Assembly (NCBI GenBank): GCA_035380245.1
Contig: DAOSXA010000004.1
Coordinates: forward strand, 1-64,000
Length of the DNA: 64,000 nt
Direction of reading: 5' to 3'
Source of the DNA: Candidatus Zixiibacteriota bacterium
GTDB lineage: Bacteria > Zixibacteria > MSB-5A5 > GN15 > FEB-12
In this document: piece by piece, positions 1-7,604 of the stretch
Layout of the letters: the number at the start of each line of letters is the position of its first letter
Position numbering within the stretch: position 1 is the stretch's first letter
Notes under the pieces: generated by a model
Databases searched by the model: none
What the model was told of the DNA's origin: nothing
The model's input: the letters and a program-made list of their open reading frames with translations, nothing else
Made by a program: the position numbers and the translations under genes

Positions 1-460
1 ACTCGTGGGCTTTGCCGGTCATGCGGTCGATCGTGATACGGATGATCCCCGTTCGTAGCAACGTCTTCTCCGGATAGGTCCAGCTTTTATCGCTGTACTG
101 ACTCATCAAAATATCGAGCGCCTCGGTCTTGCCGGTCAGATCATCATCGGCCAGAATTTCAGCCGTCCCGAACGCTATCACCGAGCGGTATTTCCAGCTC
201 CACTTAACCGCCTCCTCCCCCCTGACCAGCTCGTGGTCAATATCGAATACCGCGCAGACTCTCGGATTGCGACGGATAATATCGAGCTTCCGCCCCTCAT
301 GGGCGCAATGGATATAGATAATGCGATCGCGATAGCCGAAATTGACCGGCAGAACATAAGGCTCCCCCTCATCGCACAGACCGATATGGCAAACTTCGGC
401 CTTGCGGATGATCTCCGCTATAACGGTGGGATTTGTGATTTCGCGGTCTTTTCGTCGCAT
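1..460 (-). CDS. Nim-like pyridoxamine 5'-phosphate oxidase family protein (partial, C-terminus cut by window)
   Basis: Reading the minus strand from an ATG at 460 gives 153 uninterrupted codons to the window edge. The protein begins MRRKDREITN and carries AEVCHIGLCDEGEPYVLPVN, then IYIHCAHEGRK, VCAVFDIDHEL and KYRSVIAFGTAEIL. This is the pattern of the FMN-binding split-barrel (Nim / PNPOx-like) family: a His-Ile-Gly strand, a YVLPVNF strand, an H(S/C)A-x-GRK flavin-phosphate loop and a WxYRSVIxFGxA strand. Members are small flavoproteins, some tied to nitroimidazole reduction, but substrates are mostly unknown. The stop codon lies to the left of the window. It is divergent from folP, with about 140 bp between the two starts. 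Confidence 0.85.
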   Translation of the reverse strand, partial: MRRKDREITNPTVIAEIIRKAEVCHIGLCDEGEPYVLPVNFGYRDRIIYIHCAHEGRKLDIIRRNPRVCAVFDIDHELVRGEEAVKWSWKYRSVIAFGTAEILADDDLTGKTEALDILMSQYSDKSWTYPEKTLLRTGIIRITIDRMTGKAHE

Positions 461-557
461 GGCAGATCTCCGGTGATACGGGTTTAACGTAAATCCCACA
501 ATATCTTAACAATAATGCGACAGCAAGTTGTTTGTGGAGCGTATATGTCTTTGTCGC

Positions 558-587
558 TTGATTTTTGTCCATAGAAAGCCGTTATAT
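558..587 (+). promoter_or_regulatory. Candidate sigma-70 promoter for folP-cdaA
   Basis: TTGATT at 558-563 and TTATAT at 582-587, separated by 18 bp, would start transcription near 594, just upstream of the folP ATG at 603. Seen by eye only; no expression evidence. Confidence 0.4.
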
Positions 588-602
588 AGAAACAGAGGCG
601 GC

Positions 603-1484
603 ATGAAAGAAAACAGCTTCAAAAAAAACAACGACGGCAACAAAGTCATTCGGCTGTCCCGCGGGCGTCAGATTACCCTGACCCGTCCGCACGTTATGGG
701 TATCCTGAACGTGACACCGGATTCGTTCTCCGACGGCGGTCTTTATGCCACGGTCGACAAGGCGGTGGAACATGCCCTGCGCATGGAAGAACAGGGCGCG
801 GATATAATCGATATCGGCGGCGAGTCGACTCGTCCCGGAGCAGAGCCGGTCGAGGAAGAAGTCGAGTTGCAACGGGTCATACCGGTGATCGAACGACTGC
901 GAGATTTATCCGATATTCCGATTTCGATCGACACCTACAAATCATCCGTCGCCTCGGCAGCGCTCAAGGCCGGTGCGGATATCGTCAACGATATCTCCGC
1001 GATGCGCTTCGATACCAACATGGTGAGCCTTATGGCCAAATCCGGAGCGCCGGTGGTACTGATGCACATGCAGGGGACTCCGAAAGAGATGCAGATTAAT
1101 CCGCATTACGATGACTGCGTTACGGAGATATGTGACTTTTTCGAGCGACGCATCAACCTGGCAGAGCAGCACGGTATTGCTCGCGAACAGATTATCATCG
1201 ATCCCGGCATCGGTTTCGGCAAGCGACTCGAAGACAATCTCCATATTCTGGCCCGGTTCGGTGATTTTTGCCGATTGAAGGTTCCTGTGATGATCGCCGC
1301 CTCGCGCAAAAGTTTCATCGGGATGCTCCATGATTCCGAACGTCTCGCCAGCGACCGGCTGGGGGGATCGATTGCCGCTGCGGTTATTGCGGTTATGGAC
1401 GGCGCTAGTCTCGTACGGGCGCATGATGTTCCTGAAACGGTTGAGGCTCTTAAAGTGGTACAAGGGGTGAGAAGCAAGCTATGA
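603..1484 (+). CDS. folP: Dihydropteroate synthase
   Basis: Condenses p-aminobenzoate with the pterin pyrophosphate to make dihydropteroate in folate synthesis (cytoplasmic). The 293-residue protein has the expected signatures in order: MGILNVTPDSFSDGG near residue 32, DIGGESTRPGAEPV near 70, PISIDTYKS near 109, DIVNDISAMR near 130, VLMHMQGTP near 150 and DPGIGFGKR near 200. I chose ATG 603 because it follows a GAGGCGG ribosome site; an in-frame start further upstream (528) would add a Cys-rich tail untypical of the family. The stop overlaps the cdaA start by 4 bp (ATGA), so the two are translationally coupled. Adjacent folP and diadenylate cyclase genes are common in FCB bacteria. Confidence 0.96.
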   Translation: MKENSFKKNNDGNKVIRLSRGRQITLTRPHVMGILNVTPDSFSDGGLYATVDKAVEHALRMEEQGADIIDIGGESTRPGAEPVEEEVELQRVIPVIERLRDLSDIPISIDTYKSSVASAALKAGADIVNDISAMRFDTNMVSLMAKSGAPVVLMHMQGTPKEMQINPHYDDCVTEICDFFERRINLAEQHGIAREQIIIDPGIGFGKRLEDNLHILARFGDFCRLKVPVMIAASRKSFIGMLHDSERLASDRLGGSIAAAVIAVMDGASLVRAHDVPETVEALKVVQGVRSKL

Positions 1485-2242
1485 CCTTGTTTCGGTATGA
1501 TTTCATTTCGTTCGGCCTGAAGGATGCGGTCGACGTCATGATCGTCGGCTTCATCATCTATCAGGTTCTGAAACTGGTCAAGGGGACCCGCTCGGCCCAG
1601 ATTATCGTCGGCCTGTCGTTGATCGCCCTGACCGCGTTCGTGGCTTATTGGTTCCAGCTCCAGGGACTGACCTGGCTCTACTCCACTCTTGCCCCGTTCG
1701 GCCTGGTGGTGCTGGTGATAGTCTTCCAGCCGGAGTTGCGCGGGGTTCTGGCGCAAATGGGTCAAAACCGGTTTTTCCGTCGCTTCATGGCGGTCCAGCA
1801 CCGTAAATCCATCGAGGAAGTCAACCGGGCCGTAACTCGGTTGTCCGATCTCGGCTACGGCGGACTGATCGTGATCGAACGCAACACCGGTCTGCGGAAT
1901 TTCGCCGAGTCCGGCAAAATGATCAACTCCGAAATCTCCTGGGAATTGCTGGTAACATTGTTTACCCCCTACACCCCTCTCCACGACGGCGCCGTGATCG
2001 TTTCCGGTGATCTTATCGTGGCCGCCGCGGCCTCATTGCCGTTGACCTCCAACATGCGTTATCGCAAGCTGTTCGGCATGCGCCATAAGGCGGCAATCGG
2101 GGTTTCCGAGGTTTCCGACGCGGTCGTGGTCGTGATCTCCGAGGAAACGCACAAAATATCAATCGCCTACAACGGTATCCTCGATGCGGATATCAACAAA
2201 ACCGACTTCCGCGCCAAACTGGAAACATACATGGCGAAATAG
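1481..2242 (+). CDS. cdaA: Diadenylate cyclase, CdaA/DacA type
   Basis: Makes cyclic di-AMP from two ATP at the inner membrane. The 253-residue protein starts with about three membrane segments (residues 15-85), followed by the DAC domain. The catalytic DGA motif is at Asp169-Gly-Ala (HDGAVIVSGD). The second active-site motif reads Arg201-His-Lys203 (GMRHKAAIG) where the family usually has RHR, a conservative change. The glycine-rich stretch LGYGGLIVIERNTGLRNF before it is typical. Cotranscribed with folP. c-di-AMP usually controls potassium and osmotic balance; trkA/trkH lie about 50 kb away in this window. No GlmM or CdaR gene is adjacent, unlike in Firmicutes. Confidence 0.93.
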   Translation: MTLFRYDFISFGLKDAVDVMIVGFIIYQVLKLVKGTRSAQIIVGLSLIALTAFVAYWFQLQGLTWLYSTLAPFGLVVLVIVFQPELRGVLAQMGQNRFFRRFMAVQHRKSIEEVNRAVTRLSDLGYGGLIVIERNTGLRNFAESGKMINSEISWELLVTLFTPYTPLHDGAVIVSGDLIVAAAASLPLTSNMRYRKLFGMRHKAAIGVSEVSDAVVVVISEETHKISIAYNGILDADINKTDFRAKLETYMAK

Positions 2243-2297
2243 CGTTTTTTGGGTTATCCGATAAATCCTTATAAACGTCTGTCGTAACCAACTCCAT

Positions 2298-2326
2298 TTG
2301 ACAAAATGATCCCCCGGCGGTATCTT
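2298..2326 (+). promoter_or_regulatory. Strong candidate sigma-70 promoter for lepA
   Basis: Consensus TTGACA at 2298-2303, a 17-bp spacer and TATCTT at 2321-2326. The predicted start near 2333 leaves a leader of about 80 nt before the lepA ATG at 2412. Confidence 0.6.
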
Positions 2327-2411
2327 CGCCTGCCTGTGGGCAGCATTTTCGGTCGCCTGACGGATTCCTCACAACCTGCCGATATGTCTGACCAAAGCGG
2401 AAAAAGAAAAC

Positions 2412-4214
2412 ATGAGCAAGCTGAGTCACATTCGTAATTTCTCGATTATCGCCCATATCGACCACGGCAAATCGACCCTGGCCGACCGGATGCTCCAGCT
2501 TACCCGGACTATCTCCGACCGCCTGATGAAAAACCAGGTGCTCGACACGATGGACCTCGAGCGGGAGCGCGGCATTACGATCAAAGCTCACGCCATCCGG
2601 CTCATGTATCGCGCCCAGGACGGGATCGATTATATGTTCAACCTGATCGACACTCCCGGCCATGTCGATTTCACTTACGAGGTCAGCCGAGCGCTGTCCG
2701 CCTGTGAGGGAGCGATCCTGGTGGTGGATGCTTCCCAGGGAATCGAAGCCCAGACTCTGACCAATCTCTACCTCGCCATGGAAAACGACCTGGAGATTCT
2801 TCCGGTGGTCAATAAGATCGACCTGCCCAACGCCCGTCCCGAAGAGGTCACGGCGGAAATCGTAGACCTGATTGGTTGCAAACCGGAGGAGGTAATCCCG
2901 GTGTCGGCCAAGGCCGGAATCGGGGTTGATCGGTTGTTGGAACAGATCGTAAAAGTCATCCCGCCGCCGTCCGGTGATCCCGACAAACCGCTTCAGGCGA
3001 TGGTGTTCGACTCGGTGTTTGACAGCTATCGCGGGGCGATGCCGTTCATTCGGGTAATCAACGGCCGCTTGAAACCCGGCGATAAAATTCGCTTTTTTGC
3101 CACCAAGCTTACTTATGACGTGGACGAGGTCGGATTCCGGCGACTGGAGGGATACCCAACCTCGGAACTGGCCGCCGGTGAAGTCGGTTATTTTTACGCC
3201 TCGATTAAAAATGTCGGCGACACTCGTATCGGCGACACGATTACGACCGTCGACCGACCGGCCGACAAACCGCTGCCGGGATTCATCAATGTCAAACCGA
3301 TGGTCTTCTCGGGCATCTACCCGGCCGTGGCGGAAAATTTCGCCGAACTGCGGGACGCTCTGGAAAAACTGAAGTTGAACGACTCCTCGCTCGATTTCAC
3401 TCCGGAATCCTCGGTAGCGTTGGGATTCGGTTTCCGGGTGGGATTCCTCGGTCTGCTGCACATGGAAATCGTAACCGAACGTCTCGCCCGCGAATACGAT
3501 CAGGTCACGATCAACACCGTCCCGAACGTACAATATCGGGTGCACAAAACCGATGGCTCGATCATTAATGTCGACTCGCCCGCCGGCATGCCGCCGGCAT
3601 CGGAGACGGAGTTTATCGAGGAGCCGTACGTCAAATCACAGATCATCGTCCCGGCCGAGTATATTGGGGCGATCATGCGCCTCGGTACGGAGCGCCGAGG
3701 TGAATACAAAACAACCGAATATCTCACCACCAGCCGGGTCAGTATGACGTATGAGTTCCCCCTGTCGGAGATAATTTTTGACTTCTACGACAAGCTGAAA
3801 TCGGTTACCCGCGGGTATGCCTCGTTTGACTATGAAATCCCGTTTTACAAGCGGTCCGATGTCGTTAAACTCGATATTCTCGTCAACGGCGAATCGGTCG
3901 ATGCCCTCTCGGTTATTATTCATCGCGACAAAGCCTATCGCTGGGGTTTGAACCTGAACGAGAAGCTGCGCAAGCTGATCCCGCGCCAGATGTTCGAGGT
4001 GGTGTTGCAGGCAGCTATCGGCGGCCGCATTATCAGTCGAGCCACGGTGCGGCCGCTGCGTAAGAACGTCACGGCCAAATGTTACGGCGGTGATATTACC
4101 CGAAAGAGAAAGCTCCTCGAAAAACAGCGCGAAGGAAAACGCCGTATGAAGCAGGTCGGATCGGTTGAAATTCCTCAGGAAGCGTTTCTGGCCGCCCTTC
4201 AAATCGAACGGTAG
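2412..4214 (+). CDS. lepA: Elongation factor 4 (LepA), ribosome-associated translational GTPase
   Basis: Binds the ribosome and acts on stalled or mis-positioned elongation and initiation complexes. The 600-residue length is standard for the family. GTPase motifs are complete: AHIDHGKSTLADRML (P-loop, residues 14-28), the switch region RERGITIKAHAI, DTPGHVDF (near 77), NKIDLPNA (near 131) and SAKAGIGV (near 163). The EF-G-like domains II, III and V follow, with the LepA-specific C-terminal basic stretch (GGDITRKRKLLEKQREGKRRMKQ, split here from 556 on). Free-standing gene after a 170-bp gap with its own promoter. Confidence 0.98.
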   Translation: MSKLSHIRNFSIIAHIDHGKSTLADRMLQLTRTISDRLMKNQVLDTMDLERERGITIKAHAIRLMYRAQDGIDYMFNLIDTPGHVDFTYEVSRALSACEGAILVVDASQGIEAQTLTNLYLAMENDLEILPVVNKIDLPNARPEEVTAEIVDLIGCKPEEVIPVSAKAGIGVDRLLEQIVKVIPPPSGDPDKPLQAMVFDSVFDSYRGAMPFIRVINGRLKPGDKIRFFATKLTYDVDEVGFRRLEGYPTSELAAGEVGYFYASIKNVGDTRIGDTITTVDRPADKPLPGFINVKPMVFSGIYPAVAENFAELRDALEKLKLNDSSLDFTPESSVALGFGFRVGFLGLLHMEIVTERLAREYDQVTINTVPNVQYRVHKTDGSIINVDSPAGMPPASETEFIEEPYVKSQIIVPAEYIGAIMRLGTERRGEYKTTEYLTTSRVSMTYEFPLSEIIFDFYDKLKSVTRGYASFDYEIPFYKRSDVVKLDILVNGESVDALSVIIHRDKAYRWGLNLNEKLRKLIPRQMFEVVLQAAIGGRIISRATVRPLRKNVTAKCYGGDITRKRKLLEKQREGKRRMKQVGSVEIPQEAFLAALQIER

Positions 4215-4288
4215 GGGAAATTTAGAAATGGTCCGCCGGCAAAAACAAATGTTGCCCGATTGTTCTTATTTCTTAGTATAAAACTAAT

Positions 4289-5545
4289 ATGAAACTCGTT
4301 ACGATTATAATCACGCTCCTGCTGGCCGCCAATTTGTCGGCCACCTCCCTGTTGATCCCGATGGATCAGACTCAGACCGATCACCTCAAAGCTTATGGTG
4401 TAACGTTCAAGGTTCTCCAGCAGGGACAAACGGCCCAATGGCTGCTTAACTACCGTAACGGATCGTTTTTGCTCGACCGGACCGAAGCCACTATGAGTAT
4501 GTGTCTGATGATGGGTGTGAATTACGAGGAGGTCACCTCCGGCCAGGTGGCCGATATCATGCGTCAGATCGAAGTGGAAAACATGGAGCGAGTCGAACTC
4601 CGGAAAGCCCCCAAGATAGCCGTTTACTCTCCACCGTCGAGCCAGCCCTGGGACGATGCCGTGACTCTGGCGCTGACCTATGCTGAGATCGCCTATGATG
4701 TCGTTTGGGATGAGGAAGTCCTTGCCGGGGAATTGGAGAACTACGACTGGCTGCATTGCCACCACGAGGATTTCACCGGGCAATACGGCAAGTTCTACGG
4801 TGCCTATCGCAATGCCGTCTGGTATCAGGCCGATGTGGAAGTAAACGAACAAATGGCAGCCAAGCTGGGTTATACCAAAGTTTCGGACATGAAACTCGAT
4901 GTCGCCCGTACGATCTACGATTACGTCCGACGCGGCGGCTTTTTGTTCAGCATGTGCTCCGCACCGGAGACGATCGATATCGCTCTGGCGGCCGAAAACA
5001 CCGACATCGTTCCGAGAGAGTTCGACGGGGACCCGGTCGATCCCGATGCAATGAGCAAGCTGGATTACAGTAAAACGTTCGCTTTCGAGAATTTTACCCC
5101 TGACTTCAATCCTTTGCAATACCGTCACAGCGATATCGACACCTACCCCGACCGCCTGGTTCGTTTCGTCAACGAAGATGACGACTTTTTCTACTTGTTT
5201 GATTTTGCGGCCAAGCTGGACCCGGTGCCGACCATGCTCACGCAGTGTCACACCAACACCGTCGACGGGTTCATGGGTCAAACGACCGGATTTCGTAAAT
5301 CATTACTCAAAAAATTCGTAGTCGTGCTGGGACAACCGGATAATTACGACGAAGTACGTTACATCCACGGGGACCTCGGCCGGGGGACGTTTACGTTCCT
5401 GTCCGGCCACGACCCGGAGGATTACCGACACATGGTCAACGATCCGCCGACTGATCTGAAATTGCATAAAAACTCCCCCGGTTATCGACTGCTTCTGAAC
5501 AATGTCCTCTTCCCGGCCGCCGAGAAAAAAGAACGTAAGACCTGA
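4289..5545 (+). CDS. Exported conserved protein (family often labelled 'asparagine synthetase B')
   Basis: A 418-residue protein with a signal peptide (KLVTIIITLLLAANLSATS) and mature start SLLIPMDQTQTDHLKAYGV. This N-terminus and the block QWLLNYRNGSFLLD are hallmarks of an FCB family that databases often call asparagine synthetase B. I see no N-terminal nucleophile Cys glutaminase, no PP-loop ATP motif and no synthetase domain, and the protein is exported, so that name is unlikely to describe its role. Middle and C-terminal blocks such as YDWLHCHHEDFTGQ, GGFLFSMCSAPETID and GRGTFTFLSGHDPEDY look like a glutamine-amidotransferase-like (ThuA-type) fold, which is inference. Function unknown. 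Confidence 0.8.
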   Translation: MKLVTIIITLLLAANLSATSLLIPMDQTQTDHLKAYGVTFKVLQQGQTAQWLLNYRNGSFLLDRTEATMSMCLMMGVNYEEVTSGQVADIMRQIEVENMERVELRKAPKIAVYSPPSSQPWDDAVTLALTYAEIAYDVVWDEEVLAGELENYDWLHCHHEDFTGQYGKFYGAYRNAVWYQADVEVNEQMAAKLGYTKVSDMKLDVARTIYDYVRRGGFLFSMCSAPETIDIALAAENTDIVPREFDGDPVDPDAMSKLDYSKTFAFENFTPDFNPLQYRHSDIDTYPDRLVRFVNEDDDFFYLFDFAAKLDPVPTMLTQCHTNTVDGFMGQTTGFRKSLLKKFVVVLGQPDNYDEVRYIHGDLGRGTFTFLSGHDPEDYRHMVNDPPTDLKLHKNSPGYRLLLNNVLFPAAEKKERKT

Positions 5546-5575
5546 TCCGGCTGTCGACTTCTCGATTCATTCTTT

Positions 5576-5604
5576 TTGACAGATCAATCTCAACAGCCTA
5601 CCTT
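5576..5604 (+). promoter_or_regulatory. Candidate promoter giving a leaderless ruvX-mltG transcript
   Basis: TTGACA at 5576-5581, 17 bp, then TACCTT at 5599-5604. The expected transcription start falls on or next to the ATG at 5611, leaving no room for a ribosome site. Confidence 0.45.
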
Positions 5605-5610
5605 GGCGGC

Positions 5611-6042
5611 ATGATTTCCGATCCCGACAAAACATATATAGGTATCGACTACGGCGAACGTCGCATCGGTCTTGCCAAAAGCGATCCGACCGGGTTGATC
5701 GCCTCAGCGCTGGTGACGCTCGAGGTTCACTCGCGAAAAGATGCTCTGAAGCAATTGCAGGAACAGTTCGCGGAACATCACCCCCGGGCGTTAATCGTAG
5801 GTTACCCTTTGCTCGCATCCGGCGACAAGAGTGAGAAATGTCGACAGATTGACCGCTTCGTGGAAGAACTGCGAAGCATCTACGAAGGCCCAATTCACCT
5901 GGTCGACGAACGTCATTCATCGCAGGAAGCGGCCTCGATCATCCATGCCCACGGCCAGAAAACCGGCAAGGATAAAAGACGTATCGACCGCCTGGCGGCG
6001 GTAATCATTCTTCAACGTTACCTGGATGAACAAACGATATGA
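5611..6042 (+). CDS. ruvX: Putative pre-16S rRNA nuclease / Holliday junction resolvase-like YqgF
   Basis: RNase H-fold protein of the YqgF family, thought to finish 5' processing of 16S rRNA in the cytoplasm; a resolvase role is also proposed. At 143 residues it has normal length. Catalytic blocks are visible: YIGIDYGERRIGLAKSD (residues 8-24, first Asp), the LIVGYPLLASGDKSEKC block (near 62) and DERHSSQEA (near 101, second acidic site). The FVEEL/ LVDERHS pairing is typical. The stop overlaps the mltG start by 4 bp (ATGA). The upstream gene is a separate unit, judging by the intervening promoter. Confidence 0.93.
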   Translation: MISDPDKTYIGIDYGERRIGLAKSDPTGLIASALVTLEVHSRKDALKQLQEQFAEHHPRALIVGYPLLASGDKSEKCRQIDRFVEELRSIYEGPIHLVDERHSSQEAASIIHAHGQKTGKDKRRIDRLAAVIILQRYLDEQTI

Positions 6043-7037
6043 ATAAAATCACCGGTAAGATTACGGTTTTAGCTCTGATAGTTATCGCGATCGTTATCGT
6101 CTGGGCAGCCTATGGATATTGGTCGACGGTCGACCTCGGCAACAGAAACGTTTCGTTAATCGTTGCCCCCGGTGACGGCTTCAGCGCTACGGCCAATCGG
6201 CTGGTAGATTCCGGGGTCGTTGCCGGATCTTTCTGGCTTAAACTGCCGGCGCGACTGACGGGCGTTGACCGCAAACTCACCCCCGGTCGTTACGATTTCA
6301 CCGGCAAGAATTCATGCGCTTCGGTTCTGGAAATCTTTCGTAAATCCAATTTCGTGCGGATCAAGCTGACCGTCCCGGAGGGAGCCACGATCCGGCAGGT
6401 TGCCTCACTCGTGAGCCGAGCCCTGGAACTGGATTCGACCGAGTTCGTATCGCTCAACGATGACCGGAATTTCCTTTCGGAACTGGGCCTGCCGTCGGTT
6501 GAGGGCTACCTTTTCCCCGAGACCTATTTTATCCCGTGGGGCAGCGAAGTACGTGATGTCGCGGCGGAAATGGTGCTGATGTTCCGTGCTCAAACCGATT
6601 CGCTGCAAGTGTACGAAACGCCGCTGGAGTTGGAATGGGAGGATGTAATCAAGCTGGCTTCGATCGTGGAGGCGGAAGCCCGACTCGATTCCGACCGGGA
6701 CACGATCGCGTCGGTTTATCTCAATCGTCTGCGTCTGGACTGGAAACTGGATGCCGACCCGACCGTCATCTACGGCCTGGGGGGGCTTGATCGACCGTTG
6801 TACCTGAAAGATCTCGAACGCGAGACACCGTTCAACACCTATCTGCACAAAGGCTTGCCGCCGACGCCCATTAATTCACCGGGATTGGCTTCAATCATAG
6901 CCATCCTGCATCCGGCTGAAACCGATTACTTCTTCTTCGTGGCTGATAATCGGGGAAAGCATGTTTTCTCGCGTACCAACGCCGAGCACAATCGCGCTCG
7001 TGAGCGACTGCATCGCGAGGCTCAACAAAACCGCTGA
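6039..7037 (+). CDS. mltG: Endolytic murein transglycosylase MltG (YceG-like)
   Basis: Cleaves nascent glycan strands at the outer face of the inner membrane and is thought to set peptidoglycan strand length. The 332-residue protein has one N-terminal membrane anchor (ITVLALIVIAIVIVWAAYGYW), a LysM-like segment (residues 40-120, PEGATIRQVASLV) and the YceG catalytic domain. The catalytic glutamate is Glu211 in LASIVEAEA; GYLFPETYF, LNRLRLDWKLDADPTV and LPPTPINSPGLASI are all present. Translationally coupled to ruvX, an arrangement common in many bacteria. It converges with the GAF gene, with 9 bp between stops. Confidence 0.95.
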   Translation: MNKITGKITVLALIVIAIVIVWAAYGYWSTVDLGNRNVSLIVAPGDGFSATANRLVDSGVVAGSFWLKLPARLTGVDRKLTPGRYDFTGKNSCASVLEIFRKSNFVRIKLTVPEGATIRQVASLVSRALELDSTEFVSLNDDRNFLSELGLPSVEGYLFPETYFIPWGSEVRDVAAEMVLMFRAQTDSLQVYETPLELEWEDVIKLASIVEAEARLDSDRDTIASVYLNRLRLDWKLDADPTVIYGLGGLDRPLYLKDLERETPFNTYLHKGLPPTPINSPGLASIIAILHPAETDYFFFVADNRGKHVFSRTNAEHNRARERLHREAQQNR

Positions 7038-7046
7038 AAGCGGCCG

Positions 7047-7586
7047 TCAATAACAGATTTTACGCTGGATCAGGGCGCCCAGTTGATCGGCCAGACGGTC
7101 GACCGTTCCCTCCTCGAACATGGCAAAAGCACAGGGCTGGGTCGATGAAAAACCCATCAATCCGAGCACGCGCCCATCGGATTTGAGCGGCTGCACCACG
7201 AACGACCTGGTGTCGTCGTCCAGCAGGAGTTTACGTTCGAAAAAATTCCCGCTGAAACTGCCGCTGAACTCCTCGGTGTAAATGCGCCCGTCCTCCGCCA
7301 CCTTCTCAAGGAGAGAGGCCTCGGTCGGGAGATTCAGCGCGAGGCCGTCGCGGCCAAAGCCGCGTTGCCAGGTTGAAATAGCCGCCAGTTTGCCGTCCTG
7401 ATCGTGACGCAGTACCAGCACCCCTTTGTCGATATCGTACTTCTTGCTCAACTCACGCGTGATCGAGAAGAATGTCTCGGACAAATCGCCGCGATCCCGA
7501 AAACGCGGCTCGCGCGACGGACCATCTTCTTCGGCCAGCACCGGCAAGGAAGCGATATCGAAAGTTCCGTCCTTCAGATCATTCAT
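7047..7586 (-). CDS. GAF-domain protein
   Basis: 179 residues. The bulk (about 35-178) reads as one GAF sensor domain: SETFFSITRELSKKYDIDKGVLVLRHDQ, then EASLLEKVAEDGRIY, LLDDDTRSFVVQPLKSDGRVLGLMGF, and a last helix DRLADQLGALIQRKI. It has no output domain, so it may bind a ligand and act through a partner. It lies 18 bp downstream of the AAA+ regulator gene, preceded by an AGGGGG ribosome site, and belongs to the same minus-strand operon. The ligand cannot be read from the sequence. Confidence 0.8.
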   Translation of the reverse strand: MNDLKDGTFDIASLPVLAEEDGPSREPRFRDRGDLSETFFSITRELSKKYDIDKGVLVLRHDQDGKLAAISTWQRGFGRDGLALNLPTEASLLEKVAEDGRIYTEEFSGSFSGNFFERKLLLDDDTRSFVVQPLKSDGRVLGLMGFSSTQPCAFAMFEEGTVDRLADQLGALIQRKICY

Positions 7587-7604
7587 CGTTGCTTATACAT
7601 CCCC

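Noticed and set aside
1106..1984. Minus-strand open frame across folP and cdaA
   Set aside because: Both sense genes are certain and the antisense product has no family features.
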